Assembly: GCF_014647195.1 (NCBI RefSeq)
Contig: NZ_BMOS01000004.1
Location: 116,207-180,206, forward strand
Length of the DNA: 64,000 bases
Reading direction: 5' to 3'
From: Oceanobacillus indicireducens
Lineage (GTDB): Bacteria > Bacillota > Bacilli > Bacillales > Amphibacillaceae
The notes beneath the pieces are model-generated. The model was not told the DNA's origin. It saw only the letters and a list, made by a program, of their open reading frames with translations, and ran no database searches. Numbering within the stretch: position 1 is the stretch's first letter; the number at the start of each line of letters is the position of its first letter. This document shows positions 7,354 to 16,094 of this stretch, piece after piece. The position numbers and the translations under genes were made by a program.

Positions 7354-8610
7354 ATGGCAATACCTAATAGAATAAGTAACTCTGATTCAGGGAAAAGAAC
7401 ATGGAAAGATAGATTGAATATCATTGGGCCAGGGGCAATTGTCACTGCTTCCTTTATTGGTCCTGGCACCGTAACAACTGCGACACGAGCAGGAGCATCA
7501 TTTGGCTTCGCATTGTTGTGGGCGATCGTTTTTTCCATTATCGCAACAATTGTGCTTCAGGAAATGACAGGAAGGCTCGGAATCATTACGCGGAAAGGGC
7601 TTGGGGATGCGGTCCGCGAACAATTCATAAATCCAATATTGAAATACGGCTCCATGTGGCTTGTGATTATTGCTATCAGTGTTGGCTGTGCCGCTTATAT
7701 GGCGGGTGATCTGCTCGGCACATCACTAGGCATTTCCACTATTACCGGAATACCGACGAATGTACTTGGACCGATTGTAGGAGTCATTATTTTATTTCTC
7801 GGCCTTTCCGGCAGTTATAAACTGATAGAAAAATTGATGATTTTCCTCATCGTCATCATGTCTATTACATTTATTACGACCATGTTTATGACACAGCCGG
7901 CTATTGGAGAATTATTCAAGGGAACTTTTATCCCAAACATCCCTCCCGGTTCCATCATTATGATTATCGCATTAATCGGTACAACTGTCGTCCCTTACAA
8001 CCTTTTTCTTCATGCTTCAAATGTGCAGGAACGCTGGAACAAGCCGTCTGATTTAAAAGATTCGCGATGGGACACGATCATATCCATTTGTGTGGGAGGA
8101 TTGATTACTGCAGCGGTACTGATTACAGCTGGTGCGACGATCAAAGGTATGGAAATACAAAGTGGCGCTGACTTGTCACTTCAGCTCGAACCAATCATGG
8201 GAGAGTGGGCACTGATTTTCATCAGTATCGGTTTATTTGCAGCTGGCTTATCTTCTGCGCTTGCCGCTCCACTTGGTGCAGCGATGACAGTAAGCAGTGT
8301 CTTAAAATGGGGCAACAATATGAAAGACAAACGCTTTAAAATCGTGTTTGTCATCATTATATCAATTGGGATCATCGGCTCAGCCCTTGAACTTAATCCT
8401 CTGAGCGTTCTGCTATTCGCACAAGCCTTGAATGGTATCCTGCTCCCTGTGATTGCAATTACGCTCCTTGTTATCATGAATAACAAAAAGCGTCTCGGCA
8501 ACTATACAAACTCTTTAAAGGCTAATATTATCGGCGGAATAGTAGCACTGATTTGTACCGGACTTGGTACCTACAGTTTGGTTGATGCTATCCTAACTTT
8601 TCTTAATTAA
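7354..8610 (+). CDS. Nramp-fold (SLC11) transporter without canonical metal-binding motifs
   Basis: This 418-residue protein with about 11 membrane segments has the SLC11/Nramp layout. At the substrate site, however, the first-helix motif DPGN reads GPGT (in SFIGPGTVTTA) and the sixth-helix MPH reads VPY (in GTTVVPYNLFLHAS). Asp, Asn, Met and His, the side chains that hold Mn/Fe in true Nramp proteins, are all replaced. The flanking GPGAIV, NLFLHAS and QERW segments keep the family frame. A role as a classical divalent-metal importer is therefore doubtful. The ureohydrolase upstream suggests an organic cation such as a guanidino compound or polyamine; this is inference. The ribosome binding site is GGAGGAG before the ATG. 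Confidence 0.85.
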   Translation: MAIPNRISNSDSGKRTWKDRLNIIGPGAIVTASFIGPGTVTTATRAGASFGFALLWAIVFSIIATIVLQEMTGRLGIITRKGLGDAVREQFINPILKYGSMWLVIIAISVGCAAYMAGDLLGTSLGISTITGIPTNVLGPIVGVIILFLGLSGSYKLIEKLMIFLIVIMSITFITTMFMTQPAIGELFKGTFIPNIPPGSIIMIIALIGTTVVPYNLFLHASNVQERWNKPSDLKDSRWDTIISICVGGLITAAVLITAGATIKGMEIQSGADLSLQLEPIMGEWALIFISIGLFAAGLSSALAAPLGAAMTVSSVLKWGNNMKDKRFKIVFVIIISIGIIGSALELNPLSVLLFAQALNGILLPVIAITLLVIMNNKKRLGNYTNSLKANIIGGIVALICTGLGTYSLVDAILTFLN

Positions 8611-8730
8611 TGGAACGGATTTCGTTCTTTTATATAAAGCCATTTCCTTCCTCCAAACAGACAAAAGCATAAAGCTATATTATAATGGGAGGATGACTAT
8701 ACAAAGATATCATCAGGGGGAAAAAGATTA

Positions 8731-9185
8731 ATGAAGAAAATTATCGTAGCATTATGTGCCATCGCACTAGTATTTTCACCAATTGGAGATGTTGTTTTCC
8801 AAGATCAGGACACAACGGTGGAGGCGAAACGTTATAAATCCGGGAAAAGTCATTTAACCCAGGAAATAGCGGCATCAACTCTAACAACAATAATTCCTTA
8901 TTCCAAAATAATAAAAAAGATTCTAAAGTGAACAAATCCACGACAAAACAAAATACGGACAATAAAGGCGGCATGATGTCAGGTGGTCTAATGAAGGGCC
9001 TCATGCTCGGTGGGCTTGCTGGATTATTATTCGGTGGGCTGCTTGGTAACATGGGTATCTTTGGATCTATTCTAGGCTTGTTAATCAACGGGCTCGCAAT
9101 TATTTTCTCGATCTTAGTGGCAGTAAAAATTTATCACTTTTTCAAAAGGAAAAGAAAAGAGGAAGCTAATGTATGGAGAAATTAG
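8731..9185 (+). pseudogene. Small glycine-rich membrane protein gene, split by a frameshift
   Basis: The first frame from 8731 encodes a signal-like start MKKIIVALCAIALVFSP and then EAKRYKSGK. After the AAAA run at 8845-8848 the family sequence continues in another frame as SFNPGNSGINSNNNNSLFQ and joins without a stop to SGGLMKGLMLGGLAGLLFGG and two membrane segments, ending at 9185. Loss of a single A in the run explains this. I recognise the overall type from Bacillaceae: a signal segment, Asn/Ser-rich linker, Gly-rich membrane region and basic tail. The function is unknown. Sequencing error, phase variation or true decay cannot be separated here. A GTG at 8928 could start a shorter 85-residue product. 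Confidence 0.75.
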
Positions 9186-9460
9186 TCCTTCCTGAACAAG
9201 ATATTATTAACGCAATTTGCGTTTATGTTTCTCGGAAAAAACACATAAAACCAGAAGAAGTCGAAGTAGAATTAATGTATGACGATGATACTGGCTTTTC
9301 TGCAGAATCATTCTGGAATGGTAGGAAACAAGTACTCGTAATGTCAAACATTATCGAAGCACTACGGTTATGGCTAGATGAATTCCTTAATGAGGATCCT
9401 TTCGCAGGGATTAAACTGGAATTAGATGATGAGGCTGGGATTATTGCATACGTTGGGTAA
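9173..9460 (+). CDS. YxcD-like protein (DUF2653 type)
   Basis: This acidic 95-residue protein reads MEKLVLPEQDIINAICVYVS, then EEVEVELMYDDDTGFSAES, and ends KLELDDEAGIIAYVG. It is very close in pattern to the uncharacterised B. subtilis YxcD-type proteins. It is soluble, with no signal peptide. It overlaps the end of the preceding membrane-protein gene by 13 bases and has its own GAGGAAG before the ATG, which indicates translational coupling. The pair is probably functionally linked. The function is unknown. Confidence 0.78.
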   Translation: MEKLVLPEQDIINAICVYVSRKKHIKPEEVEVELMYDDDTGFSAESFWNGRKQVLVMSNIIEALRLWLDEFLNEDPFAGIKLELDDEAGIIAYVG

Positions 9461-9508
9461 GCTGTAAAATTGGAAGACACCCCCTCACCACCCACCGGAA
9501 GTCACCAA

Positions 9509-9781
9509 ATGGAATCCAACAAACGTCGCGTTACTTGCCGTATGAAAAAGCGAGGCATGCATTGGTATCCAAGAGGTATAGAGGTGATTCAATCGGTGTA
9601 TACAAACCTCATTCATCCGCGATTGGGAAGCTAGCCAAAAGTTTTAGATAACCATCCTCGCATTTTAAGTTACGTTCTTGATATTAGAACGTAACTTTAA
9701 AATGACCGGGAACCAAGCGAAGACATTCGCGCGGTAGCTGAAAAAGCGTACAAAAATAGAATGTCTGAAACACTAGCGTGA
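9509..9781 (+). pseudogene. Transposase remnant, probably ISLre2 family
   Basis: An open stretch reads MESNKRRVTCRMKKRGMHWY then PRGIEVIQSV, ending at a TAG. After an inserted hairpin the same frame resumes with REPSEDIRAVAEKAYKNRMS and ETLA before a stop at 9779. The RMKKRGMHW block with a preceding MESN is typical of the C-terminal third of ISLre2-family transposases. Upstream domains are absent, no terminal inverted repeats are evident and internal stops are present. It is a dead fragment. Confidence 0.6.
9661..9704. repeat. Long near-perfect inverted repeat inside the transposase remnant
   Basis: Arms 9661-9678 (CATTTTAAGTTACGTTCT) and 9686-9704 are complementary over 18 bases with one extra base in the right arm, around a 7-base loop TGATATT. 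It interrupts the transposase remnant and may be a small palindromic insertion or a residual element end. There is no flanking gene for it to terminate. Confidence 0.6.
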
Positions 9782-9949
9782 AAAGGGTACTGAGAAAGGC
9801 TTGGCACAAACTCATTCGATTAATATTTGATACTGAGTTTATTGTTTATGCAACACTAATGGCTTTATACTTGTTAACCTCACAATTTACTTTATCCAGT
9901 TTTTATTCCGGAATTTCATGTTATAATTCAAATAAATGATTAATTAATC

Positions 9950-10142
9950 TCTGGTTTTCTCGTCGGGGCGCCGAATCCTGTCTCTAAATAATCAAAGTCG
10001 CACCCCTTTTTTAATAAGCTTCTTCGGTAGGGAGCATTCCCCACTCTGGCATTCCAGATCCGCCCTTTGGTCCAGCATTTCGTAAAACAATAATATGATC
10101 TTCCGTTACATCAACGATAGGATCATATGTTGATTTTCGACT
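9950..10142 (-). pseudogene. Remnant of an IlvD/Edd-family dehydratase
   Basis: On the minus strand one frame (10142 to 10011) reads STYDPIVDVTEDHIIVLRNA then GPKGGSGMPEWGMLPTEEAY and stop. The GPKGGPGMPEWGMLP block is diagnostic of dihydroxy-acid/sugar-acid dehydratases. A second frame to 9950 reads KKGCDFDYLETGFGAPTRKP then EIN, matching the extreme C-terminus of the sugar-acid (arabonate-type) branch. The part between has been deleted and the frames no longer agree. All N-terminal sequence is gone. Confidence 0.65.
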
Positions 10143-10207
10143 TTATTTTGGGAAGTTAAAAATAAACGACAAGTAAGACTCTCTGGGATAAATTATTGAA
10201 TCATAAC

Positions 10208-11542
10208 CTACTCTATATGTGTTAATGTTTCTTCATTATTTTCTATTTGTTTAATCACATTAACTATTACATCTAATGCTTCATTCAATTGTTTATCATT
10301 AATGATTAATGGTGGAAGTAAACGGATTATATTACCACGAGATCCTGCGGTAATCACAATCACCCCGTTTTCGTGACATTTTCGAACGACATTCTTCACT
10401 AATTCCGGGTAGGGTTCTTTTGTCTCCAAATCTTTTACAAACTCTATACCAATCATCGCCCCTAGTCCCCGCACTTCACCAACAAATTTTGATGGGAATG
10501 TTAGTTTAGAACGAATTTTATTTCCTATTTCTTGAGCTCTATCCATCAAATTGTTATTCTCAATATCCTCAATTACTTTAAGTCCAGCAACACAACCTAA
10601 AGGGGTCCCACCCAATGTTGTACCTAACTCCTTTTTCTCCGGAGCATCCATTATCTCCGCATTACCTGTCACCGCAGATAAAGGTATTCCAGCACCAATC
10701 GATTTTCCCATTACTGTAATATCTGCAGCTACTCCAAAATGCTCCATTGCAAAGAACTTACCTGTACGTGCAAATCCGGTCTGCACTTCATCAGCTATAA
10801 ATACGATTCCATGTTGCGTACACAATTTTCGTATGCCTTCAAAAAACTCTCTATTAGGGACAACAATCCCCCCATCCCCTTGGACAGGTTCTATTATAAT
10901 AGCTGCAATTTCCGAGGGATCCACTGTCATTTGAAACAGATTGTCAATAGCTTCTAATAATTCTATTGTTGTCCGAGTATCCCGGTAAGGATATGGGTAG
11001 GGTAAATGATATACTTCCGTCGCCATTGTACCAAATCCTTTTTTAAATCCCTTTACCTTACTTGTCATGGACATGGTCATAAAGGTTCTTCCATGAAACC
11101 CTCTTTCAAATGAAATGACCCCTGAACGTTTTGTATATCTCCGTGCAATTTTTATAGCATTTTCATTCGCTTCTGCACCACTATTAAATAAAACGGTTTT
11201 TTTTGAGAAATTACCGGGAACTAAGTGATTAAGCTTTTCTGCAAGCTGAATATAGGAATCATACAAAACGACGGGAAATACCGGATTTATATAATGATCC
11301 AATTGTCTCTTTAGTGCATCCACTACTGCTTTAGGGGTGTGTCCGGCATTTAAACTTCCAATACCTCCCGCAAGATCAATTAAACGGTTCCCATCTATAT
11401 CCATTACTATAGCTCCATCAGCTTCAGCGATTCCTATAGATAAATTTGTTGCTAAACCTCTTGCAATAGAATCTTCACGCTTCTTTAATAACTCTTTTGA
11501 CCTTGGTCCTGGAATTTCTGTTTTTAATTCTATATAACCCAT
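10208..11542 (-). CDS. gabT: 4-aminobutyrate aminotransferase-like class III transaminase
   Basis: This 444-residue class III PLP aminotransferase has the GSGAEANE-type cofactor loop as NSGAEANENAIK, the FHGRT motif, the Asp of IADEVQTGFARTGKFFA and the Schiff-base lysine in VMGKSIGAGIPLSA. Length and motifs fit GabT, which moves the amino group of 4-aminobutyrate to 2-oxoglutarate, giving succinate semialdehyde and glutamate. Beta-alanine or 5-aminovalerate transaminase are real alternatives. It is the last gene of a minus-strand set with a thioesterase, an NSS amino-acid transporter and a DAO flavoenzyme. An aldehyde dehydrogenase that could finish the pathway lies at 33567. The start is the ATG after GGGGGA. 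Confidence 0.85.
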   Translation of the reverse strand: MGYIELKTEIPGPRSKELLKKREDSIARGLATNLSIGIAEADGAIVMDIDGNRLIDLAGGIGSLNAGHTPKAVVDALKRQLDHYINPVFPVVLYDSYIQLAEKLNHLVPGNFSKKTVLFNSGAEANENAIKIARRYTKRSGVISFERGFHGRTFMTMSMTSKVKGFKKGFGTMATEVYHLPYPYPYRDTRTTIELLEAIDNLFQMTVDPSEIAAIIIEPVQGDGGIVVPNREFFEGIRKLCTQHGIVFIADEVQTGFARTGKFFAMEHFGVAADITVMGKSIGAGIPLSAVTGNAEIMDAPEKKELGTTLGGTPLGCVAGLKVIEDIENNNLMDRAQEIGNKIRSKLTFPSKFVGEVRGLGAMIGIEFVKDLETKEPYPELVKNVVRKCHENGVIVITAGSRGNIIRLLPPLIINDKQLNEALDVIVNVIKQIENNEETLTHIE

Positions 11543-11719
11543 TACTATCCCCCCACATGTTATTTACTCTTATTTAATAAAGCTTTTTATTAGAACTTTC
11601 AACCTGATACGCAATTTGATATCAATATTTTCCCGCAAATGGTATCACGTAGATACGTTTTACTTGTAATAGTGTTTTTTGATGTGGACTATAGCTATTA
11701 TCTATTTAGGTTATGTTTT

Positions 11720-12121
11720 CTATTGCCTAAAATTCCGTGCAATCTCTTCAATCACTGGTCTGCTTTTCCTTGTAGTCAAATCAATCATCACTTTCGTAAT
11801 TGTCGCTTCACAGACCACTTCTTCATTTTGATTCATTATTTTTTGTTCAAATACAAAACTCGTATTCCCAAGCTCCTTCGGTATCGTAATCACTTGAAGC
11901 TGATCGTGAATTACCGCTTCCTTTTTATACATAATGTCAATCCTCAAAACGACCGTCCCAAGATTATTTCTATGAAAATCATCATAAGAATAACCAGCGT
12001 ACTTTATGTACCATGCTTCTCTTCCGCTCTCCAGATAATTAAGGTATACACTATTATTTACATGGTTGAGTCCATCAATATCCTTTTCACTTACAATAAT
12101 TTGTTTTTCTCCAATATTCAA
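11720..12121 (-). CDS. Hotdog-fold acyl-CoA thioesterase (YbgC/4HBT type)
   Basis: The 133-residue protein contains the 4HBT-type active-site region SEKDIDGLNHVNNSVYLNYL followed by ESGREAW, with the Asp and Asn-His residues expected for hydrolysis of acyl-CoA thioesters. Its compact hotdog length is normal. It starts at TTG after GGGGAGAG. It lies between gabT and the NSS transporter and is probably co-transcribed with them. Its acyl substrate is unknown. Confidence 0.8.
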   Translation of the reverse strand: MNIGEKQIIVSEKDIDGLNHVNNSVYLNYLESGREAWYIKYAGYSYDDFHRNNLGTVVLRIDIMYKKEAVIHDQLQVITIPKELGNTSFVFEQKIMNQNEEVVCEATITKVMIDLTTRKSRPVIEEIARNFRQ

Positions 12122-12171
12122 ACTCTCTCTCTCCCCAGCAATCCATTTTTTATATTTAAAACTTTAGTTCT

Positions 12172-13530
12172 TTATAGAATACCAGTTATGAAAATTACAG
12201 CGATTACCACCGGAATAACAAAAGCAAAGATTGGTTTAACAGCATAAGGAATTTTCACTCCTGTTGTTCCAATATTGATTTCATCAATGAAGTTCTCCGT
12301 TTTCCACTTAAATACAACATACAAAGAAAGCAAAAGTGCACCAACGACAAGCATTATATTGCCAGAGAAGTAATCAATAAATGTGAATATATCCATACCG
12401 AAAATCTGAATGTTTGACCATGGTCCCTGTGATAAAATAGACGGAATTGCCAACACCAAACTAGCAATACTCACAAGCCAAACACTTGTTTTACGATTCA
12501 GATTAAATAATTCGGATGCATTAGCTGCTAACGTTTCCACAAAACCAACCCCGGTTGTAAGTGCGGCTACTATAACCAGGAAGAAGAATAAAAGACCAAA
12601 AATTGTTCCACCAGGCATTTGATCAAATATAGTCGGCAATGTCAGGAAAATCAAACCTGGTCCTGAATTTGGGGCAACATTAAAAGCAAATATTGCCGGA
12701 AATATGACCATTCCTGAGATAAAAGCAACAAATGTGTCAAGCGAAATTACCCACACTCCGTCTACAACTAGATTGGACTTCTCTCTCTTCAGATAACTTC
12801 CATAAGTGAAGGCAGCAGCCATCCCAATACCAATGGAGAAGAAAGCCTGCCCCAAAGCCTGCAGTACAGAATCTCCACTAATTTGTGAAAAGTCTGGTTT
12901 CAAATACCATACAACCCCCTCCCATGAACCCTCTAAAGAAAGTGAAAATACACTTAGAGCTAGTAACATGATGATGAGTAAAGGCATTAATAGTCGCACA
13001 AATTTTTCTGTACCATCTTTCAATCCTTTCACTACTACAAACGCAAGAATCAACATTGGGATAATTGCGTATCCAGTAACAAGCCATGGGTTTGCGACAA
13101 ACTTATCATAAATATCGGCTGCCTGATCAAATGTAACTCCTTGAAATGTACCAAGACCTACCTTTACAAAATAAGCAAATAGCCAGCCCATGATCATCAG
13201 ATAGTACGAAAAGATAAGTAACGACGTAAACACGCCAAGCCATCCTATCGACACCCAAGTACTGCCCTTTTTAGTTAGTTTACGCAAACCAGTAATAGCA
13301 CCAGACTGTGCTTTTCTACCAAGACCTGCTTCAACATAAAATAAGGGAATCCCAATGACAATAATAATAGCAATATAGATTAATAGAAAAGCTCCACCAC
13401 CGTTTTCACCTACTAAATAGGGAAATCGCCATATGTTCCCTAAACCAATGGCAAATCCTGCAGCGGCCATGATAAACCCAAATCTTGATCCCCATGTTTC
13501 TCTTTTTTTATCCGTTTTAGGATCACTCAT
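12172..13530 (-). CDS. Sodium-dependent NSS (SLC6-like) amino-acid transporter
   Basis: The 452-residue membrane protein opens with WGSRFGFIMAAAGFAIGLGN and IWRFPYLVGENGGGAF, the hallmark first helix of the neurotransmitter:sodium symporter family, including the unwound substrate/Na site. About 11 or 12 membrane segments follow. Bacterial members import amino acids or amines with sodium. It lies directly after the DAO gene (37 bases between) and before the thioesterase and gabT. The natural reading is uptake of an amine or amino acid that the neighbouring enzymes oxidise or transaminate. The ribosome binding site GGGAGGGG is strong. Confidence 0.9.
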   Translation of the reverse strand: MSDPKTDKKRETWGSRFGFIMAAAGFAIGLGNIWRFPYLVGENGGGAFLLIYIAIIIVIGIPLFYVEAGLGRKAQSGAITGLRKLTKKGSTWVSIGWLGVFTSLLIFSYYLMIMGWLFAYFVKVGLGTFQGVTFDQAADIYDKFVANPWLVTGYAIIPMLILAFVVVKGLKDGTEKFVRLLMPLLIIMLLALSVFSLSLEGSWEGVVWYLKPDFSQISGDSVLQALGQAFFSIGIGMAAAFTYGSYLKREKSNLVVDGVWVISLDTFVAFISGMVIFPAIFAFNVAPNSGPGLIFLTLPTIFDQMPGGTIFGLLFFFLVIVAALTTGVGFVETLAANASELFNLNRKTSVWLVSIASLVLAIPSILSQGPWSNIQIFGMDIFTFIDYFSGNIMLVVGALLLSLYVVFKWKTENFIDEINIGTTGVKIPYAVKPIFAFVIPVVIAVIFITGIL

Positions 13531-13567
13531 GAAATTCCCCTCCCTATTATTTTCGTATACTTAGTAA

Positions 13568-14734
13568 CTAAACGATTGCGCCTTCAATTATCAATTCTTT
13601 TTCCGCAAAACGTTCAAATCGAAGTGGACTGAGATCTAATGTTTCATATTTTCCTGTTCGAATCAGCTCAGACAAACCTTTCCCTACAGCTGGCGCTTGC
13701 TGCATGCCATGACCACTAAACCCAACTGCCATAAAATATCCTTTCATTTTCGGGTGACCTCCGATAATCGCATTTTGATCTTCTGTATTATGACTGTACA
13801 TACCCGCCCATCCAGCGGTTATTTTTGCTCTTTCAAAATTGGATATCCGCGTAGCCAATACCGGCCATAGCTGCTCTTCGAAAAAAGAACGATTCCACCT
13901 GAAATCAATGCCCGGCTTCACCTTCTCACCAAATCCTGAAATTATCGATGATCCTTCATGCCTGAAATAAACACCGGTTGGGTCTACCGTTAACGGCAAT
14001 TTGTTTTTCAACGGTTCAGCAATATCAAATTGAATGATTTGTCTCTTGAGCGGAACTACCGGAATTGGCAGTCCTATCTTTTTACTTAGCTCAGGTGCCC
14101 ATGGACCTGCTGAATTTATTACCGTATGGGCCTCATATCTCTCTCCATTTTTACATTGCACACCAGTTACTTTTCCGCTCTCCGTCGTAACAACATCGAC
14201 CTCTTCATACACATAATTTGCTCCCAGCTCTTTTGCTTTTCGAGCATAACCCTGCATGACAGAATACGGATCTAAGTATCCATCTTCCCCGCAATAAAGT
14301 CCTCCCTGCAAATCTTCATTATTTAATTCTGGGATGATTGATAACAATTCTTCTTGTTCAAGAAACTCTGAAGGTACCCCGAAACTTCGCTGCAGCTCCA
14401 TCTGCCTTTTTAACTGACTGATGTTTTCATTTTTAGCGAGAAAAAGGTAACCCGGATTTTTAAAATCAATTTCCGCTTTTTCGCCTCCTATCGCCATATC
14501 TTCCGCGAATGTCATATATTTTTTTAAGCTATACCTGCTAATTTGTATATTAATTCCTGTTGTAAATAGCTGTCTGATCCCTCCGGCACTTCTTGGAGTC
14601 GAAGAAAACTCGTATACTTTATCTTTTTCAAATACGGTAATTTCACCTGTAAATCCGTCATTCAATAAATTATAAGCAATACTGGAACCAATGACACCAC
14701 CACCAACAATTATAATATCTGTTTTCTTTGACAT
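13568..14734 (-). CDS. FAD-dependent oxidoreductase, sarcosine oxidase beta-like DAO family
   Basis: This 388-residue flavoenzyme has the FAD-binding start DIIIVGGGVIGSSIAYNLL, the SAGGIRQLF segment typical of sarcosine/dimethylglycine oxidase-like proteins, a second FAD contact at VINSAGPWAPELS and the C-terminal FMAVGFSGHGMQQAPAVGK block. These enzymes oxidise N-methyl or D-amino acids. I chose the ATG at 14734, seven bases after GAGGTGG; a GTG three codons upstream lies inside the ribosome binding site. It is the first gene of the transporter/transaminase operon and is transcribed divergently from the CdaR-like regulator. The 193 bases between carry paired palindromes. Confidence 0.85.
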   Translation of the reverse strand: MSKKTDIIIVGGGVIGSSIAYNLLNDGFTGEITVFEKDKVYEFSSTPRSAGGIRQLFTTGINIQISRYSLKKYMTFAEDMAIGGEKAEIDFKNPGYLFLAKNENISQLKRQMELQRSFGVPSEFLEQEELLSIIPELNNEDLQGGLYCGEDGYLDPYSVMQGYARKAKELGANYVYEEVDVVTTESGKVTGVQCKNGERYEAHTVINSAGPWAPELSKKIGLPIPVVPLKRQIIQFDIAEPLKNKLPLTVDPTGVYFRHEGSSIISGFGEKVKPGIDFRWNRSFFEEQLWPVLATRISNFERAKITAGWAGMYSHNTEDQNAIIGGHPKMKGYFMAVGFSGHGMQQAPAVGKGLSELIRTGKYETLDLSPLRFERFAEKELIIEGAIV

Positions 14735-14829
14735 ATAAACCACCTCTCACTAAGAATAATATCCATTGTTTATTTATAATTTTCATTAGTTATACCTTAT
14801 TTTTTTCTCTTATACTATGGACAATCCGC

Positions 14830-14858
14830 CTAAATATTTAAGCTTTCTAAATATTTAA
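14830..14858. promoter_or_regulatory. Tandem palindromic motif, candidate operator
   Basis: The sequence CTAAATATTTAA occurs twice (14830-14841 and 14847-14858), repeating at 17 bases. Each copy holds the perfect 10-base palindrome TAAATATTTA. It sits between the divergent DAO operon and CdaR-like regulator gene, where a binding site for the regulator would be expected. The high AT content reduces its significance. Confidence 0.4.
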
Positions 14859-14927
14859 CCTTATCTATTTATCTTTATTATGATATGATATAAATACAAA
14901 AACAGAAGATTGAAAGGGTGGTGTGTA

Positions 14928-16094
14928 GTGGACCTCTTAGTACAATTTGCACAAAAAGTAGTGGAAGCGGTTTCAAAAATTTCACCATTTGCTATCAGCC
15001 TGAGCGATCACAACGGTTATATTATTGGTTCTACGGACTCCAGCAGGGTTGGCACCTACCACTTGCCTTCAAAAGAAGTAATTGAAAAGAACGATCACAT
15101 TATATTTGATAAAGTACAAATAAAAAATATGGTTAATGTGTATGAGGGCATCGCATTTCCGCTTCAATTTGATCACAAAACAGTTGGAGTCTTGGGAATA
15201 ATTGGGCCGCCCGCTCAAGTCAAACCTTATGGATTATTAATTAAAAATTATGTTGAAATAATGTGGCAGGAAACTTTTCATCGGCAAATAACGGATATGA
15301 AGGCAAAAACCAGGGAAACATTTGCACAATATATATTATTAAATGAAGTAGTCCAAACAGAAAGGGTCAAACAATACTGTGGGGTGCTTGGCATTCCTTA
15401 TGGAAAAAAGAGCTTTTGTATTGTCATTGATATTGGCAATTCCTTACTGCACAGCGCTAAAAAACATATTTCCATCGACCAGCTGAAAGATAACCTGTTA
15501 AGATGCACTCAGGAAGCCTATATATGCACTGATTGTGGGTTAGCTACATTTTTAAATAGCGAAAAAATAGTTGTTGTGAGGCAAGTGGGGAGTGAGGGGG
15601 AATACAGGGAGCTCCTGCAGCAATTTGAGAAACAAAGCAGGGAATTAATCAGATTATATAGGATATATTCAATTAAAGACCCTTCAATTGCAGCTGGTAG
15701 TCTTTCACCTGCTATTGAACAAGTAAGTGAGTCTTACCATGAGGCAGTGAAACTAATACAGTTCGCCAAAGAACGTAGCCTCGAATCAAACATACATACC
15801 ATATTTGATTGGGAAATCATTTTAGAACAATTACCACTAGAAACATCTAAAGAATATCGTAACAAAATTCAATTTCGGATCCATACTCTTATGGAACATG
15901 ATCGATTTAAGGAAATGGCGGATCTCTTTATAGCATACTGCGAAAACAATATGAATATTAGCCAAACAGCAAAAGTACTGTTCATTCACAGAAATACGCT
16001 TATTTACAGATTAAAGAAAATAGAGGAAATGACTGGGCTCAACACGAGTAATTTTCAGGACTGCATACTTCTCTACTTGGCGTTAAAAAAATAA
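14928..16094 (+). CDS. CdaR/PucR-type transcriptional regulator
   Basis: The 388-residue protein has an N-terminal sugar-diacid-recognition-like region (about residues 5-135, with SDHNGYIIGSTDSSRVGTYH) and a C-terminal helix-turn-helix of the PucR/CdaR type (NISQTAKVLFIHRNTLIYRL, then KKIEEMTGL). Such proteins activate catabolic genes when they bind a small carboxylate. The start is the GTG at 14928 after GGGTGG; an upstream TTG at 14910 lies before the ribosome binding site. It is divergent from the DAO/NSS/thioesterase/gabT operon and is its probable regulator. Confidence 0.85.
   Translation: MDLLVQFAQKVVEAVSKISPFAISLSDHNGYIIGSTDSSRVGTYHLPSKEVIEKNDHIIFDKVQIKNMVNVYEGIAFPLQFDHKTVGVLGIIGPPAQVKPYGLLIKNYVEIMWQETFHRQITDMKAKTRETFAQYILLNEVVQTERVKQYCGVLGIPYGKKSFCIVIDIGNSLLHSAKKHISIDQLKDNLLRCTQEAYICTDCGLATFLNSEKIVVVRQVGSEGEYRELLQQFEKQSRELIRLYRIYSIKDPSIAAGSLSPAIEQVSESYHEAVKLIQFAKERSLESNIHTIFDWEIILEQLPLETSKEYRNKIQFRIHTLMEHDRFKEMADLFIAYCENNMNISQTAKVLFIHRNTLIYRLKKIEEMTGLNTSNFQDCILLYLALKK

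Noticed and set aside
7354..8610. Annotation as a manganese or iron importer MntH
   Set aside because: The fold fits, but the Asp, Asn, Met and His metal ligands are all replaced, so the specific name is not justified.
11639..12247. 202-codon plus-strand frame across the thioesterase gene
   Set aside because: It is antisense to a clear hotdog thioesterase and to the end of the NSS transporter, with low-complexity Phe/Leu/Ile-rich content.
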